64,000 nucleotides of DNA, taken from positions 8,668,801 through 8,732,800 of the forward strand of contig NC_064044.1 in the NCBI RefSeq assembly GCF_932526225.1, written 5' to 3'. The notes under the pieces are model-generated. The model worked only from the letters and a program-made list of their open reading frames with translations. It was not told the origin of the DNA and did not search any database. Of this stretch, positions 1 through 13,200 are shown in pieces. This DNA comes from Nematostella vectensis. Lineage: Eukaryota; Cnidaria; Anthozoa; Actiniaria; Edwardsiidae. Made by a program: the position numbers and the translations under genes. How positions within the stretch are numbered: position 1 is the stretch's first letter; every line of letters begins with the position of its first letter.

Positions 1-1044
1 TGTATTCTCAATTAAATGCCGATTTTCAACGATTGTCCCGACAGCTTGCCACAGTTTTCAGTAACTACTTCATGTCGCAAAATAAAGTCATCAATATCTT
101 TTTCGTTAAATCATATTGTTCCGCACCTCCTGACAAGTAACAGGAGTAGAAAATGAAGTTGATGTTTTGTGCGCAAAGAAATGGGATATAAAACGATACG
201 CGAAAAGCTGAATACACAACTGTTTTGTTCATCCCCAAACTAATTTCCTGAAAGCACTTGTAAGTGTTCATCAAAGAGATAGGCTGTACTTCCTGACTTT
301 TTGTTCCCTGTTTTAATTTTTATTGTGTGGTTTAACACGTTTAGTCCACAAACCAATCTTTTAAAAATTAATAAAAAAAAAATCGCCATCATGTATGAGA
401 TGGAAAAAGACATAAAGCAATGTTCATCTGTTCGGTATTTTTTGTATTTTTTTTTCTCATCAATTGGGTGGTTTAAGATGTTTTATTAATTTAGACCAGA
501 ACCCTCATTTGGGCGCTTGTAAATAAACATAAATGAAATTAATTTCTTAAGTTAAGTAAGGGGAAATATAATAAAACAGAATTGTAAAACAGGATTTCAT
601 GACACTGCACGATTTTCGCTTTTTATTTACTATAGTAACATATCTTACTCGCGCGCGTTTGACATATCTTATATGATTTTTTTTATTATATATCCACGAG
701 AGTCACAGGGGGCGTTATTTGCTTCCGAATAAAATAGAAGATAAAGCAAGATTCTCTTTACTATGTCCAAAGTAACTGGTAATGCTTTCAAGCTGTCAAA
801 ATTTCTTTCCTTTTTTAGTCATATTATTTTTTTAATGACATGATGAAATCATATAAAAATAATGCAAGCATCGACGAAAATTCATAGATAAAGCAAAAAG
901 TTTTATTTGTTTTACTAGGGAAGTCAGTGTCATCACAGGGAAGTCAATGTACACAGCACAGTGTTTGAAACAGGCTTGAATAGGTAACCGGGCGTCCATA
1001 CCACAGGTAACCAACAAAGTGAGTAAGTAGCAGGATTCAGGTTA
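1..1044. other. No gene recognised
   Basis: AT-rich sequence with only short open frames (about 70 codons or fewer) that match nothing I know and lack splice context. I see no RNA gene or repeat structure that I can defend. Confidence 0.5.
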
Positions 1045-1155
1045 GGCTAAATCCATGAGCCGTATTCAATGCAAATGCACCCAAATAAATATGAAACAAT
1101 CGACTTGATTCATTTGCATGCATTTGCATTGAATACGGCTGGATCAAACGGCATT
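1045..1155. repeat. Foldback repeat with perfect 22-bp inverted arms
   Basis: The arm at 1058-1079 (begins AGCCGTATTCAATG) is the exact reverse complement of 1119-1140, separated by 39 bp. Weaker pairing continues outwards: GGCTAAAT on the left and ATTTAGCC on the right. The arms contain the octamer ATGCAAAT or its complement three times. No open frame is present, so it is probably a decayed MITE-like foldback element. I could not define a target-site duplication. Confidence 0.6.
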
Positions 1156-1231
1156 ATAATTTAGCCTTAGGCTCATACAGAACTCTGAAGTCAATGTCGT
1201 GTTACGTATCACCCATCATCCGCCATTTCCC

Positions 1232-1342
1232 TAGCCTGCTAGCCGGCTCTCCAGTGGGTTTATTCGGAAATGACTGTTTTCGGGGTTTCGGGATTCCGAA
1301 TAAACCCACTGGAGAGAAACTGGAGTATCGGCTAGCAGGCTA
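1232..1342. repeat. Foldback repeat, two nested perfect inverted arms
   Basis: Outer arms TAGCCTGCTAGCCG (1232-1245) and its exact complement (1329-1342) enclose inner 23-bp arms (1247-1269 and 1294-1316) that are also exact complements, around a loop of about 24 bp. The right side carries about 12 unpaired bases between the arms. Together they form a hairpin of about 37 bp. The compact size, lack of coding potential and near-perfect pairing suggest a recently active MITE-like element. Confidence 0.7.
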
Positions 1343-1598
1343 ACCATTGACCTTGTATTGCGGTTCATCAACCATAGGGGCGCCAGAAAAACTAGTTAAA
1401 AGATGCTGACTGTTTGCAAGGAGCTTTATGATTTCGAGAAGAGTGATTGGGAAGAAAAGCGTGTTTATATTTTTGTCTCTTAATGTTGATATTTGTACAA
1501 TGTATATTTAAAAATGTCCCTAGAGTTATACACTCTTACACGTGGATATCTAAAGCAAATGTCCATGCAGATGTTTCGTTAACGTCGCTATACTCTTT

Positions 1599-2447
1599 CT
1601 ACAATTCCTGGTGTCTTGTCCATCTCTTTGGTTGGGGCCACAGGTAGCCCACTCTGTCCCGCATTTGATGAGAGTCTGGGGGTATATCCCTTCTTTCCTG
1701 TAATGTTTTAGGTACAGTGATTGCCGGAAGTGACGCACAAAGGGCGGAGGCCGCTCGTGGTAATTGGTTTGCTGGCTGTTGATGTATCACAATCTGAGGA
1801 AGTGAGGGCGAGGTATAAACCAAAGCTTTCTTGAATGAAGTCCTCTTTCCAAGTTTCTCTAGCCTTTTTAATTCTTTGCGATTTTCGATGAAAAAAATTC
1901 TAGTGCTTTCGTTAAATCGAACATGTTTGGAAACTTTTGAATTTCTCGTCATACAATTTCCAACTCCGAGAGATTCAGGATCGGTAGTTGGCATTTCTTG
2001 TATATCGTTCGAGACCCAACGACTGTGGTCCGAGTACGTAGCGAACCATTGTTTATTGATCGTGGCAAGTTCGGCTTTTAGCTTAGCCGAGCGTTCGCGT
2101 CTCTTCTGTACCCTGTAAGAGTTTTCCAGAGACTCGATCACCAATCGATCGATTAATGGATCTAGAGAGGAGTCCGATTGACGCTCAATATCACGATCGA
2201 TAATTTGTCGGGATCTGGGAGCTTTCCGGCAAAAAATTACGGCAATTAATAGCATTGCACACAGCATAATTACAGCGAGTAAAACACAGTTAAGTACGAT
2301 GAGATCCCGACTTTTTTTCCAACCTTCTCGGTGGACATTCCGAATGACTCTTATAAGTCGACTTTGAATCGGAGATTTCGACTGTGTAGACGTCAACCAT
2401 GCTTGCTGGATGGTCGGACCGATATTGACATATTCGAATGACGTCAT
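1599..2447 (-). CDS. Single-pass membrane protein with putative PP1-docking motif, unknown family
   Basis: A single open frame of 282 codons with no intron signal needed. I do not recognise the family. A short N-terminal segment precedes one hydrophobic stretch at about residues 49-73 (LIVLNCVLLAVIMLCAMLLI), followed by basic residues. This suggests a type III-like single-span protein with a cytosolic C-terminus of about 205 residues. That tail has a charged, helix-prone Arg/Lys/Glu stretch (about 108-130) and the motif KHVRFNE at 174-180. This fits the RVxF consensus for docking protein phosphatase 1 (K-x-V-x-F). The upstream side faces the 41-bp minisatellite. The absence of family recognition and the lineage-specific look leave some chance that it is spurious, but length, composition and the clean membrane segment favour a real gene. 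Confidence 0.6.
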   Translation of the reverse strand: MTSFEYVNIGPTIQQAWLTSTQSKSPIQSRLIRVIRNVHREGWKKSRDLIVLNCVLLAVIMLCAMLLIAVIFCRKAPRSRQIIDRDIERQSDSSLDPLIDRLVIESLENSYRVQKRRERSAKLKAELATINKQWFATYSDHSRWVSNDIQEMPTTDPESLGVGNCMTRNSKVSKHVRFNESTRIFFIENRKELKRLEKLGKRTSFKKALVYTSPSLPQIVIHQQPANQLPRAASALCASLPAITVPKTLQERRDIPPDSHQMRDRVGYLWPQPKRWTRHQEL

Positions 2448-2751
2448 TAGTGGATTGTCCTTCCACGAGCACTGTCATATCTGAAAAATAGGAGCAAAAC
2501 AGCCTCAGCTCTGTTTAGAAAAAAAGCAAGAAAAAAAACACCGTCCATTCTCCAAAAGCGGAATGAAAATTACCTGTTTTATGTTTCAGGGGGGGAGGGG
2601 AGGGGTTCCTTCAGCCGATTCCCAAGTTGTGTAAAAGCAATCTGCACATAGCGAACACCCCGAGAACGAACAAAAGATGTGTCTCCCGTCCTATTGGGGT
2701 GCCGCATAATAAAGGGATTATACATAGAGTTTGCCATGATATGTTGAGATA
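2448..2751. other. Presumed upstream region of the minus-strand membrane-protein gene
   Basis: About 300 bp between the start codon of the minus-strand gene and the 41-bp array. It contains a G-run around 2590-2605. I cannot identify a specific promoter element. Confidence 0.35.
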
Positions 2752-5672
2752 AGGATAGCTTCCTTAGAGGTTTATCCGCTTCTCAGGGCGTAAAGTGTCC
2801 CTTTTATAAAGGCTATCCGCTTACCAAGGCGTAAAGTGTCCCTCATAGAGAGGCTATTCGCTTACCAGAGCGAAAAGTGTCCCTTATATAGAGGCTATCC
2901 GCTTACCAAGGCGTAAAGTGTCCCTCATAGAGAGGCTATCCGCTTACCAGAGCGAAAAGTGTCCCTCATATAGAGGCTACCCGCTTACCAGAGCGTAAAG
3001 TGCCCCTCATATAGAGGCTGTCCGCTTACCAGGGCGTAAAGTGTCCCTCATATAGAGGCTATCCGCTTACCAGAGCGTCAAGTGCCCCTCATATAGAGGC
3101 TGTCCGCTTACCAGAGCGTAAAGTGTCCCTCATATAGAGGCTATCCGCTTACCAGAGCGTCAAGTGCCCCTCATATAGAGGCTGTCCGCTTACCAGAGCG
3201 TAAAGTGTCTATTATATAGAGGCTGTCCGCTTACCAGAGCGTAAAGTGTCCCTTATACAGAGGCTATCCGCTTAGCAGGGCGTAAAGTGTCCCTCATATA
3301 GAGGCTATCCGCTTACCAGAGCGTAAAGTGTCTATTATATAGAGGCTGTCCGCTTACCAGGGCGTAAAGTGTCCCTTATATAGAGGCTGTCCGCTTACCA
3401 GAGCGTGGAGTGTCCCTCATATAGAGGCTATCCGCTTACCAGGGCGTAAAGTGTCCCTTATATAGAGGCTGTCCGCTTACCAGAGCGTGGAGTGTCCCTT
3501 ATATAGAGGCTATCCGCTTACCAGGGCGTAAAGTGCCCCTCATATAGAGGCTATCCGCTTACCAGGGCGTAAAGTGTCCCTCATATAGAGGCTGTCCGCT
3601 TACCAGAGCGTGGAGTGTCCCTTATATAGAGGCTATCCGCTTACCAGGGCGTAAAATGTCCCTCATATAGAGGCTGTCCGCTTACCAGAGCGAAAAGTGT
3701 CCCTCATATAGAGGCTATCCGCTTACCAGAGCGTCAAGTGCCCCTCATATAGAGGCTGTCCGCTTACCAGGGCGTAAAGTGTATATTATATAGAGGCTAT
3801 CCGCTTACCAGGGCGTAAAGTGTATATTATATAGAGGCTATCCGCTTACCAGGGCGTAAAGTGTCTATTATATCTGTATATAGAGGCTATCCGCTTACCA
3901 GGGCGTAAAGTGTCCCTCATATAGAGGCTATCCGCTTACCAGGGCGTAAAGTGTCTATTATATCTGTATATAGAGGCTGTCCGCTTACCAGCGCGTAAAG
4001 TGTATATTATATAGAGGCTGTCCGCTTACCAGAGCGTAAGGTGTCCCTCATATAGAGGCTATCCGCTTACCAGGGCGTAAAGTGCCCCTCATATAGAGGC
4101 TATCCGCTTACCAGGGCGTAAAGTGTATATTATATAGAGGCTGTCCGCTTACCAGGGCGTAAAGTGTCTATTATATAGAGGCTGTCCGCTTACCAGAGCG
4201 TGGAGTGTCCCTTATATAGAGGCTATCCGCTTACCAGGGCGTAAAGTGCCCCTCATATAGAGGCTATCCGCTTACCAGGGCGTAAAGTGTCTATTATATA
4301 GAGGCTGTCCGCTTACCAGAGCGTAAAGTGTCCCTTATATAGAGGCTGTCCGCTTACCAGCGCGTAAAGTGTATATTATATAGAGGCTGTCCGCTTACCA
4401 GGGCGTAAAGTGTATATTATATAGAGGCTGTCCGCTTACCAGGGCGTAAAGTGTCTATTATATAGAGGCTGTCCGCTTACCAGGGCGTAAAGTGTCCCTT
4501 ATATAGAGGCTATCTGCTTACCAGAGCATAAAGTGTCCCTTATATAGAGGCTGTCCGCTTACCAGAGCGTAAAGTGTCCCTCATATAGAGGCTATCCGCT
4601 TACCAGCGCGTAAAGTGTATATTATATAGAGGCTATCCGCTTACCAGCTCGTAAAGTGTCCCTTATATAGAGGCTGTCCGCTTACCAGAGCGTAAAGTGT
4701 CCCTTATATAGAGGCTGTCCGCTTACCAGCGCGTAAAGTGTATATTATATAGAGGCTGTCCGCTTACCAGGGCGTAAAGTGTATATTATATAGAGGCTAT
4801 CCGCTTACCAGAGCGTAAAGTGTCCCTTATATAGAGGCTATCCGCTTACCAGCGCGTAAAGTGTATATTATATAGAGGCTGTCCGCTTACCAGGGCGTAA
4901 AGTGTATATTATATAGAGGCTGTCCGCTTACCAGGGCGTAAAGTGTCTATTATATAGAGGCTGTCCGCTTACCAGAGCGTAAAGTGTCCCTCATATAGAG
5001 GCTAACCGCTTACCAGCGCGTAAAGTGTATATTATATAGAGGCTGTCCGCTTACCAGCGCGTAAAGTGTATATTATATAGAGGCTGTCCGCTTACCAGGG
5101 CGTAAAGTGTCTATTATATAGAGGCTGTCCGCTTACCAGAGCGTAAAGTGTCCCTCATATAGAGGCTATCCGCTTACCAGCGCGGAAAGTGTATATTATA
5201 TAGAGGCTGTCCGCTTACCAGCGCGTAAAGTGTATATTATATAGAGGCTGTCCGCTTACCAGCGCGTAAAGTGTATATTTTATAGAGGCTGTCCGCTTAC
5301 CAGGGCGTAAAGTGTCCCTTATATAGAGGCTGTCCGCTTACCAGGGCGTAAAGTGCCCCTCATATAGAGGCTACCCGCTTATCAGAGCGTAAAGTGCCCC
5401 TCATATAGAGGCTGTCCGCTTACCAGAGCGTAAAGTGTCTATTATATAGAGGCTGTTCGCTTACCAGAGCGTGGAGTGTCCCTTTTATAGAGGCTATCCG
5501 CTTACCAGAGCGTAAAGTGTCCCTTATATAGAGGCTATCCGCTTACCAGGGCGTAAAGTTTCTATTATATAGAGGCTGTCCGCTTACCAGAGCGTAAAGT
5601 GTCCCTTATACAGAGGCTATCCGCTTACCAGGGCGTAAAGTGTCTAATATATAGAGGCTGTCCGCTTACCAG
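2752..5672. repeat. 41-bp minisatellite, about 71 units
   Basis: Head-to-tail repeats with a 41-bp period; the invariant core is GGCTATCCGCTTACCAG followed by GGCGTAAAGTG. The link between cores comes in three main forms: TCCCTCATATAGA, TCTATTATATAGA and TATATTATATAGA. A 10-bp insertion (ATCTGTATAT) occurs in two units, near 3870 and 3962, so blocks of units were copied together. The first units are diverged and the array ends abruptly at an AT-rich sequence near 5672. 41 is not a multiple of 3 and the core contains TAA, so no frame stays open. Each core has a weak TTAC/GTAA inverted pair. Confidence 0.95.
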
Positions 5673-7212
5673 GCATTTAAATTTAAATAGAGATGGGTCT
5701 TTCCAAAAAATATCTCGTGTGGATTTTTCTGGAACTGCACAAGAATTAAAATGGCAATCTGGCAATTTTGCAAGATGACAAAATGATATCTGTAATCCTT
5801 GTTTTGTTTAGGTCTTAAGATCTATTTTCACTAGGAAGGAAACTGGAGACGTAAGGTACCTACTTCATCAGTTCATGTTTAAAAATCAGCGCTGGGGGCG
5901 CAAGCGGAGAAATAAGGGCTGCTGCACTGATTTTCAAAGGAGGATTAAAATGGAGAACCAAAACAGTCACGATCCTCGTAAACACATCACGGACCATAGG
6001 TATCCCACAACAGACCAATAAATACAAAAAGCCCAAATAGTCATGTTCGTGAACCAGAAGAATGAATACAATACACCAAAAACTGGAATTCGACTCTGCC
6101 ACAACAGACAAAGGTATCTCAAATCAACTTTTATCGAACATCATTGATTGTATGAGGAATGCAAGCGTTTGCATAACCGCTCCCTTCTCCGTTTCCTGAA
6201 AATCCTACCTAAAGGTAGGATGCACACTGCTCCAAATACAACAAAGGGCGTCTTCACGACAGAAACTCGACACAAAAATTTGCATAGAAAACGAAACTCA
6301 CCGCGTCTTCCAATGAAAGCAAATCATCCTTTTTTCCTCTCGTGCACTAACCGAAAGCGGCACGAAGAAGAGCTTTTGATTGTGACGTAGGCACATTGTT
6401 AACAACTTCATCACCCGCGCGCGAATGCTAGCCTATGGGGGGGTGGTTGGGTGGAGCGCGTCTCACAAATAGACTTGATTTGGTATCACTGGTTAGCTAA
6501 TTAATGCCACTCCAGATACTCGCAAGGCAAATTCCTGTCATTGTCAAACACTTTAAAATGAGGACGTCTGCAGAAACCTATGCCACTTGAGCGCGCCCTT
6601 TTCATCGCCGTTCGTTGCATGCCACCAATAGAAAGTCTATTTTTTTAATTTTCCATTTTTTCATCAATATACAAATTCTCTTGCGTACTAGAATACAAAC
6701 CGAGTGCTTGGGTTACCTGTGGTCTGACGTGACAAACCGATGGCCTTTTGTGACCTAGGACTGCGAGCGTAACACGGACATATTTTTCCCTTATTTTTAC
6801 TGACATTCGCCAAATAAGGGGCTGCAAACAGTCTCTCCTGAACAGGAAGCGGCGCCGGCGGCAACAAATCGTGCGTACGTGCGCGAGTAGAAGTCCTCTT
6901 GTCAGTGTCTGGGATCGGAACCCGATAGCAAAGCACAAAACGTAAAGTTAACTTCCTCTTTATTTCTACACGCTTCTTTCGTCCTGATTACAGCAAGCCT
7001 AACCTGAATGCCGCTATCTGCTAATTTTGCTTGCTTACCTGTGGTATGAAGGCCCGGTTACGTGTACGGCCAGGCTACATAGGCCATAGGAGCAAATCAT
7101 TTGCATGTGTTTTATTTTTTCGCTATATGTTTACTCTCTTTTGCTCAGATTCTAAGTTTAACGAGTCCTTATGGATGCCGTCTAATTATAGAGGACTCGA
7201 ATAGTTTTAACC
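5673..7212. other. Intergenic region upstream of the GTSF1-like gene
   Basis: No recognisable coding sequence; open frames here are shorter than 100 codons and show no family features. The 3' part is presumably promoter and 5' UTR for the gene that starts at 7213, but I cannot point to a defined element. Confidence 0.4.
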
Positions 7213-10200
7213 ATGGCGCTGCCTGTCGGTCCGAATGGAGAGATGTTGGTTTGCCCCTACGATCCCGTACATATTATCTCGGCGAAGCGCTTCCAGTATC
7301 ACATCCTCAAATGCAGAAAAGTACGCACGGCTCAAAAAAGGCCCGGCTAAACTAGGAGAAATTTAGCGTGCGACATGTCTCCTAGTCTAGCCAGGCCTCA
7401 AGAAATATTGTTACTCCGCCAAAATCCGGGCGTAGAATCAAGGATTCTCGAAGAGGGACGGGAATACCATAATCTAAAAGGGGGTTAGGGGCACCAATAT
7501 GTATAACATATTTGGAGGAACCGTACCCCCTGATCCCCGCCACTGTGATTTTCAATAGGTGATTTACATTTTGAATTATAATACTAGAAACCATAAATGT
7601 TTGCTTCAGTACCTAGGGTATTTATTTAATTTTTTAAGTTGCAAGGGGAGTGGGAAGGTTGTTAAAAAAAAGGACCTTTCACAGCTTTTTTTTTTTACTT
7701 TTTGCTCTACTATTTGTATCGTCCAACCACAGTAAATTTACAGTGTTTGTGCCTATTTTTAGCCCATGTGTTGAATAGACCATTCCAGCTATAAGCTTGC
7801 ACACGAATTGCAATAAAAACCTACCTCAACTTCTGGAATATGGCGTGGGTCTGTTTAAAAGCGAAGCATGTGCTTCGTTTGGCCCAAGGACTTCTTATAG
7901 TACCTCAACTACTTTCAGTGATCTACTTACTACAGTAGTTGAGGTAGTTTTCCATGTTGAGTGCTCTTGCATGCTCTTAGCTGGAATGGCCTACAGCATT
8001 AAATTGAATACCAACAAACTATATCATTCTAAAGCTGAACAATGTTAGTTTTCTTTTAGAGTGATCATTTTTTATGCACATAATATCGGGTCCTTTTTTT
8101 AAATCAACATTTTAAACATTTTTAATACTGTTGAACACATGTTTCTTTACTATGGCTATGTACTATGTTAATAACTCATGATTTAGGCCTCCATCTATGA
8201 TTACCTATGTATGATTCCTATAATTAATCGCTGAGGCAATCAACTTTACTGTGTAATGTTAATTACTCATAATTTAGGCTTCAGTCTATGTTAACATTAA
8301 TTATTACTTATTTTCTGTTTCCCAGAACCACCCAGATAAGGATTTTGTGACATGTCCATTCAATGCCAAACACATTATGCTAAGACCAGATTTACGCCAT
8401 CACATCGCTCGCTGCCAAGATAGGGTAAGTGTAGTTATTTTTATTACAAATACACAAATTGTTTAACATGATTTTGTCTGTATTATACTGATTTGTCCTA
8501 AAAATTGAATTTTCAACACTCCCTGCTTCAGGTTGTATGTATGCTTTTTGACTTTTCGCAGCCACCTCCTTTTTTGCTCTAATTCTTGTATCTTCCACTT
8601 ACAGTAAAATTTCCCCTCCCCCCATTGCCATGCTGGTGCATTTGTGTACCTTGGGGATGGGGGATTTGTTTTATAATTTGTCTACACTATTTATCTGTCA
8701 GTATTAAGACAATTGTGGTAAATAATTGGATGAGTTATTCATACCAATGTTTGTTTATAATTGTTTTCCCAGGCAGAAATTGATAAGTACTCTCATAGAG
8801 GTATGTACTGTAACAATTTTACTGTTATTATAGGTTCCATTTTTTTGTAAATTATTGATATACTCCTTATCTGTCTGAGTTTGCAATATGATTCCTAGAA
8901 ATACTGTTAAACCATGTTTTACCATGGCTCCATTAGACAAAAATCATCTGTAACACGAGAAAGTCACTTGCTCAATATAATATACACAGGAAATCACAAT
9001 ATCAATATTTAATACCTCCTATATTTGGCCATACTGAGTCTTAAACTTTGTGAATGAGGCTATAAAAGGGATAGGGACGCCCCCTTTACACACCTCGAGA
9101 AGTTTGAAATCAGAACCAACACTGCAGACTAACCGTTAGGCAGAGCGATAGACACAAAATTTCATAATAAAACTCTAAAACTCCTTTAAAACCCAAATGA
9201 ACTTCCTCATCTTTCTCAACTTAATGTTTCTTTCTACCTTTGCTAGTTTATATGGAACCAAATATTTGATTTCGATAAGAAAATCCAATATGTCTTGACA
9301 GCTCGATGGCTTAGCGACAACTGAAGGTGTTGCTGCCCTGGGCAGTCTCCTTTTATAGCAGGGTTCGCATTTAAGGGGTAGCGATGGGTTAAATTTTGAA
9401 AGTCCTGCAATAATTTTGTAGAGCCTCAGAATCTCTGCATTTTTAGACAAGTCTCAAAGTCTTGTTTTTCAAAATTTTATGGTTATCAGAGTCTTGTATT
9501 TTTTACCTTGGTCTCTGATTTTTAAATGCGATATCAGATGTGACCGGGTGATATTTTGGGTTATTTTAGATTTTGCAAAGATTTTAAGTAAGCGATTTTT
9601 GGATTGCGATTATAATTGTTTTACGTATTTTACGGATTGTTTCTCAAACGTGATTCTAATTCGATCCGTACACGTTTAGGAATTTACTTTCAGCATGTTT
9701 CAGATTCCTTTAGATTAGTATCAATAGCTTGATAGTGCTAATTGAATCAAGTAAGCGTCCTTTTACCATTTCCAATGAAGATTAGTTTCTAAATTTGACA
9801 GGACAATGGACGCTGAATAATTTGAACGTGAGCGTCCCTAGAAAAATGCGGCTGTTTTTACAGTATCCGTTAGTTCTTTTAGTACCTTTGAGCAAAGGAG
9901 ACTCATTGCTTGCCAGGGGGGGGTGCGGGAGCGAGAAATGCAGTTGCTCAGGGAAGCCAGTCAGCAGAGATAAGCTACAAGCTTAGAGTGCTGTCGGTAC
10001 TGGCCTGTCATGCCAGTTGTGTTCAGTTTGATTTACCGGTTGTAAGTACTTTGTTTTTAAAACTAGCCTTCGGTTTAGGTTACCTTTTCTCGGGATTTGA
10101 CTATGTTTGTTATCACTTAAACTTTATTATTTAATTTGTTAATACATCCTTATAAGTCCATGCCTTGCATCATGTATTCGTTCTCACCTTGCCTTTCACT

Positions 10201-13200
10201 CAATCATTTTCGTTTCATTCCATTTATTTTTGCCTACTTTTTGGCTGGTGTCAGAACCTGATAGTTTTGCTTTCAGTATTGCATTTGTTTCTACATTTTT
10301 CGTAACCGCACGGTAAATTTCAAGTTCCGATGGTTACATGGTTTAATGCGATCCATGTTATTTGCGGGTGATCGGGACTATCCTGATATGTACAGTAAGC
10401 CAATCAGACTCATAAACAAAACGTTTATAGTTTATGACTATCCTGATATGTGCACTAAGCCAATCAGACTCATAGAACAAAACATTTCGTTCGTATTGTG
10501 AATCTCTTGGGTGGCCGTGCAGATATTTATCTTTATTTCCAAAAAAAAAAACGATTCTCTAACAAATACAATGTCATTATCAAGTCTTGCCCTTGCAGTT
10601 TTACCGAAGTAAAAGCTTGGGCTGAAAGTGTCAGGCTTGGATTCTGAAATGCGAGTCTTGGCGCCTCGGCAAGTCATTGATTTACCCATCGCCACCCCTT
10701 ACTTACTGTATGTAGAGAATAATCTTTTTGCCAATACACTGTGTACAATGTCTAATTTGCACTGTTCATTACATGTCCTATTTGCATTTATCATTGCTGT
10801 CTCCTCAGCAAGCGAAAAAGACAGTGAAGGGTTTTATTTCAAGGGAGACACATCTGTGCCAAGCTACAAAAAGCAGGATCATTTCCACTCACGAGAGGAA
10901 GACTGGGACAATGGTATGTGATGTATGCTTCTGTAGCACTATACGCTATCAGAACAATTAGACTGATAGACCAAGATGTATGTTTCTGTAGCACTATACG
11001 CTATCAGAATCATTAGACTGATAGACCAAGATGTATGTTTCTGTAGCACTATACGCTATCAGAACAATTAGACTGATAGACCAAGATGTATGTTTCTGTA
11101 GCACTATACGCTATCAGAACAATTAGACTGATAGACCAAGATGCATGCTTCTGTAGCACTATATGCTATCAGAACCATTAGACTGATAGACCAAGATGTA
11201 TGCTTCTGTATCACTATACGCTATCAGAACCATTAGACTGATAGACCAAGATGTATGCTTCTGTAGCACTATACGCTATCAGAACAATTAGACTGATAGA
11301 CCAAGATGTATGTTTCTGTACCACTATATGCTATCAGAACCATTAGACTGATGGACCAAGATGTATGCTTCTGTAGCACTATATGCTATCAGAACAATTA
11401 GACTGATAGACCAAGATGTATGTTTCTGTAGCACTATATGCTATCAGAACCATTAGACTGATAGATCAAGATGCATGCTTCTGTAGCACTATATGCTATC
11501 AGAACCATTAGACCGATAGACCAAGATGTATGCTTCTGTATCACTATACGCTATCAGAACAATTAGACTGATGGACCAAGATGTATGTTTCTGTAGCACC
11601 ATACGCTATCAGAACCATTAGACTGATGGACCAAGATGTATGCTTCTGTATCACTATACGCTATCAGAACAATTAGACTGATAGACCAAGATGTATGCTT
11701 CTGTATCACTATATGCTATCAGAACAATTAGACTGATAGACCAAGATGCATGCTTCTGTAGCACTATATGCTATCAGAACAATTAGACTGATAGACCAAG
11801 ATGCATGCTTCTGTAGCACTATACGCTATCAGAACAATTAGACTGATAGACCAAGATGTATGTTTCTGTATCACTATACGCTATCAGAACAATTAGACTG
11901 ATAGACCAAGATGTATGTTTCTGTAGCACTATACGCTATCAGAACAATTAGACTGATAGACCAAGATGCATGCTTCTGTAGCACTATATGCTATCAGAAC
12001 AATTAGACTGATAGACCAAGATGTATGTTTCTGTAGCACTATATGCTATCAGAACCATTAGACTGATAGATCAAGATGCATGCTTCTGTATCACTATACG
12101 CTATCAGAACAATTAGGCTGATAGACCAAGATGTATGTTTCTGTATCACTATATGCTATCAGAACAATTAGACTGATAGACCAAGATGCATGCTTCTGTA
12201 TCACTATACACTATCAGAACAATTAGACTGATAGACCAAGATGTATGTTTCTGTAGCACTATATGCTATCAGAACCATTAGACTGATAGACCAAGATGTA
12301 TGCTTCTGTATCACTATACGCTATCAGAACAATTAAAAACTGATAGACCAAGATGTATGTTTCTGTAGCACTATACGCTATCAGAACCATTAGACTGATA
12401 GACCAAGATATATGCTTCTGTAGCACTATATGCTATCAGAACAATTAGACTGATAGACCAAGATGCATGCTTCTGTATCACTATACGCTATCAGAACAAT
12501 TAGACTGATAGACCAAGATGTATGTTTCTGTAGCACTATACGCTATCAGAACCATTAGACTGATAGACCAAGATGTATGCTTCTGTAGCACTATACGCTA
12601 TCAGAACCATTAGACTGATAGACCAAGATATATGCTTCTGTAGCACTATACGCTATCAGAACAATTAGACTGATAGACCAAGATGCATGCTTCTGTATCA
12701 CTATATGCTATCAGAACAATTAGACTGATAGACCAAGATATATGCTTCTGTAGCACTATACGCTATCAGAACAATTAGACTGATAGACCAAGATATATGC
12801 TTCTGTAGCACTATACGCTATCAGAACAATTAGACTGATAGACCAAGATGCATGCTTCTGTATCACTATACGCTATCAGAACAATTAGACCGATAGACCA
12901 AGATATATGCTTCTGTATCACTATACGCTATCAGAACAATTAGACTGATAGACCAAGATGTATGCTTCTGTAGCACTATATGCTATCAGAACAATTAGAC
13001 TGATAGACCAAGATGTATGCTTCTGTATCACTATACGCTATCAGAACAATTAGACTGATAGACCAAGATGTATGCTTCTGTAGCACTATACTCTATCAGA
13101 ACAATTAGACTGATAGACCAAGATGCATGCTTCTGTATCACTATATGCTATCAGAACAATTAGACTGATAGACCAAGATGTATGTTTCTGTAGCACTATA

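Noticed and set aside
6645-6938. Overlapping minus-strand frames of 82-97 codons upstream of GTSF1
   Set aside because: Basic, low-information peptides with no recognisable domain; likely chance.
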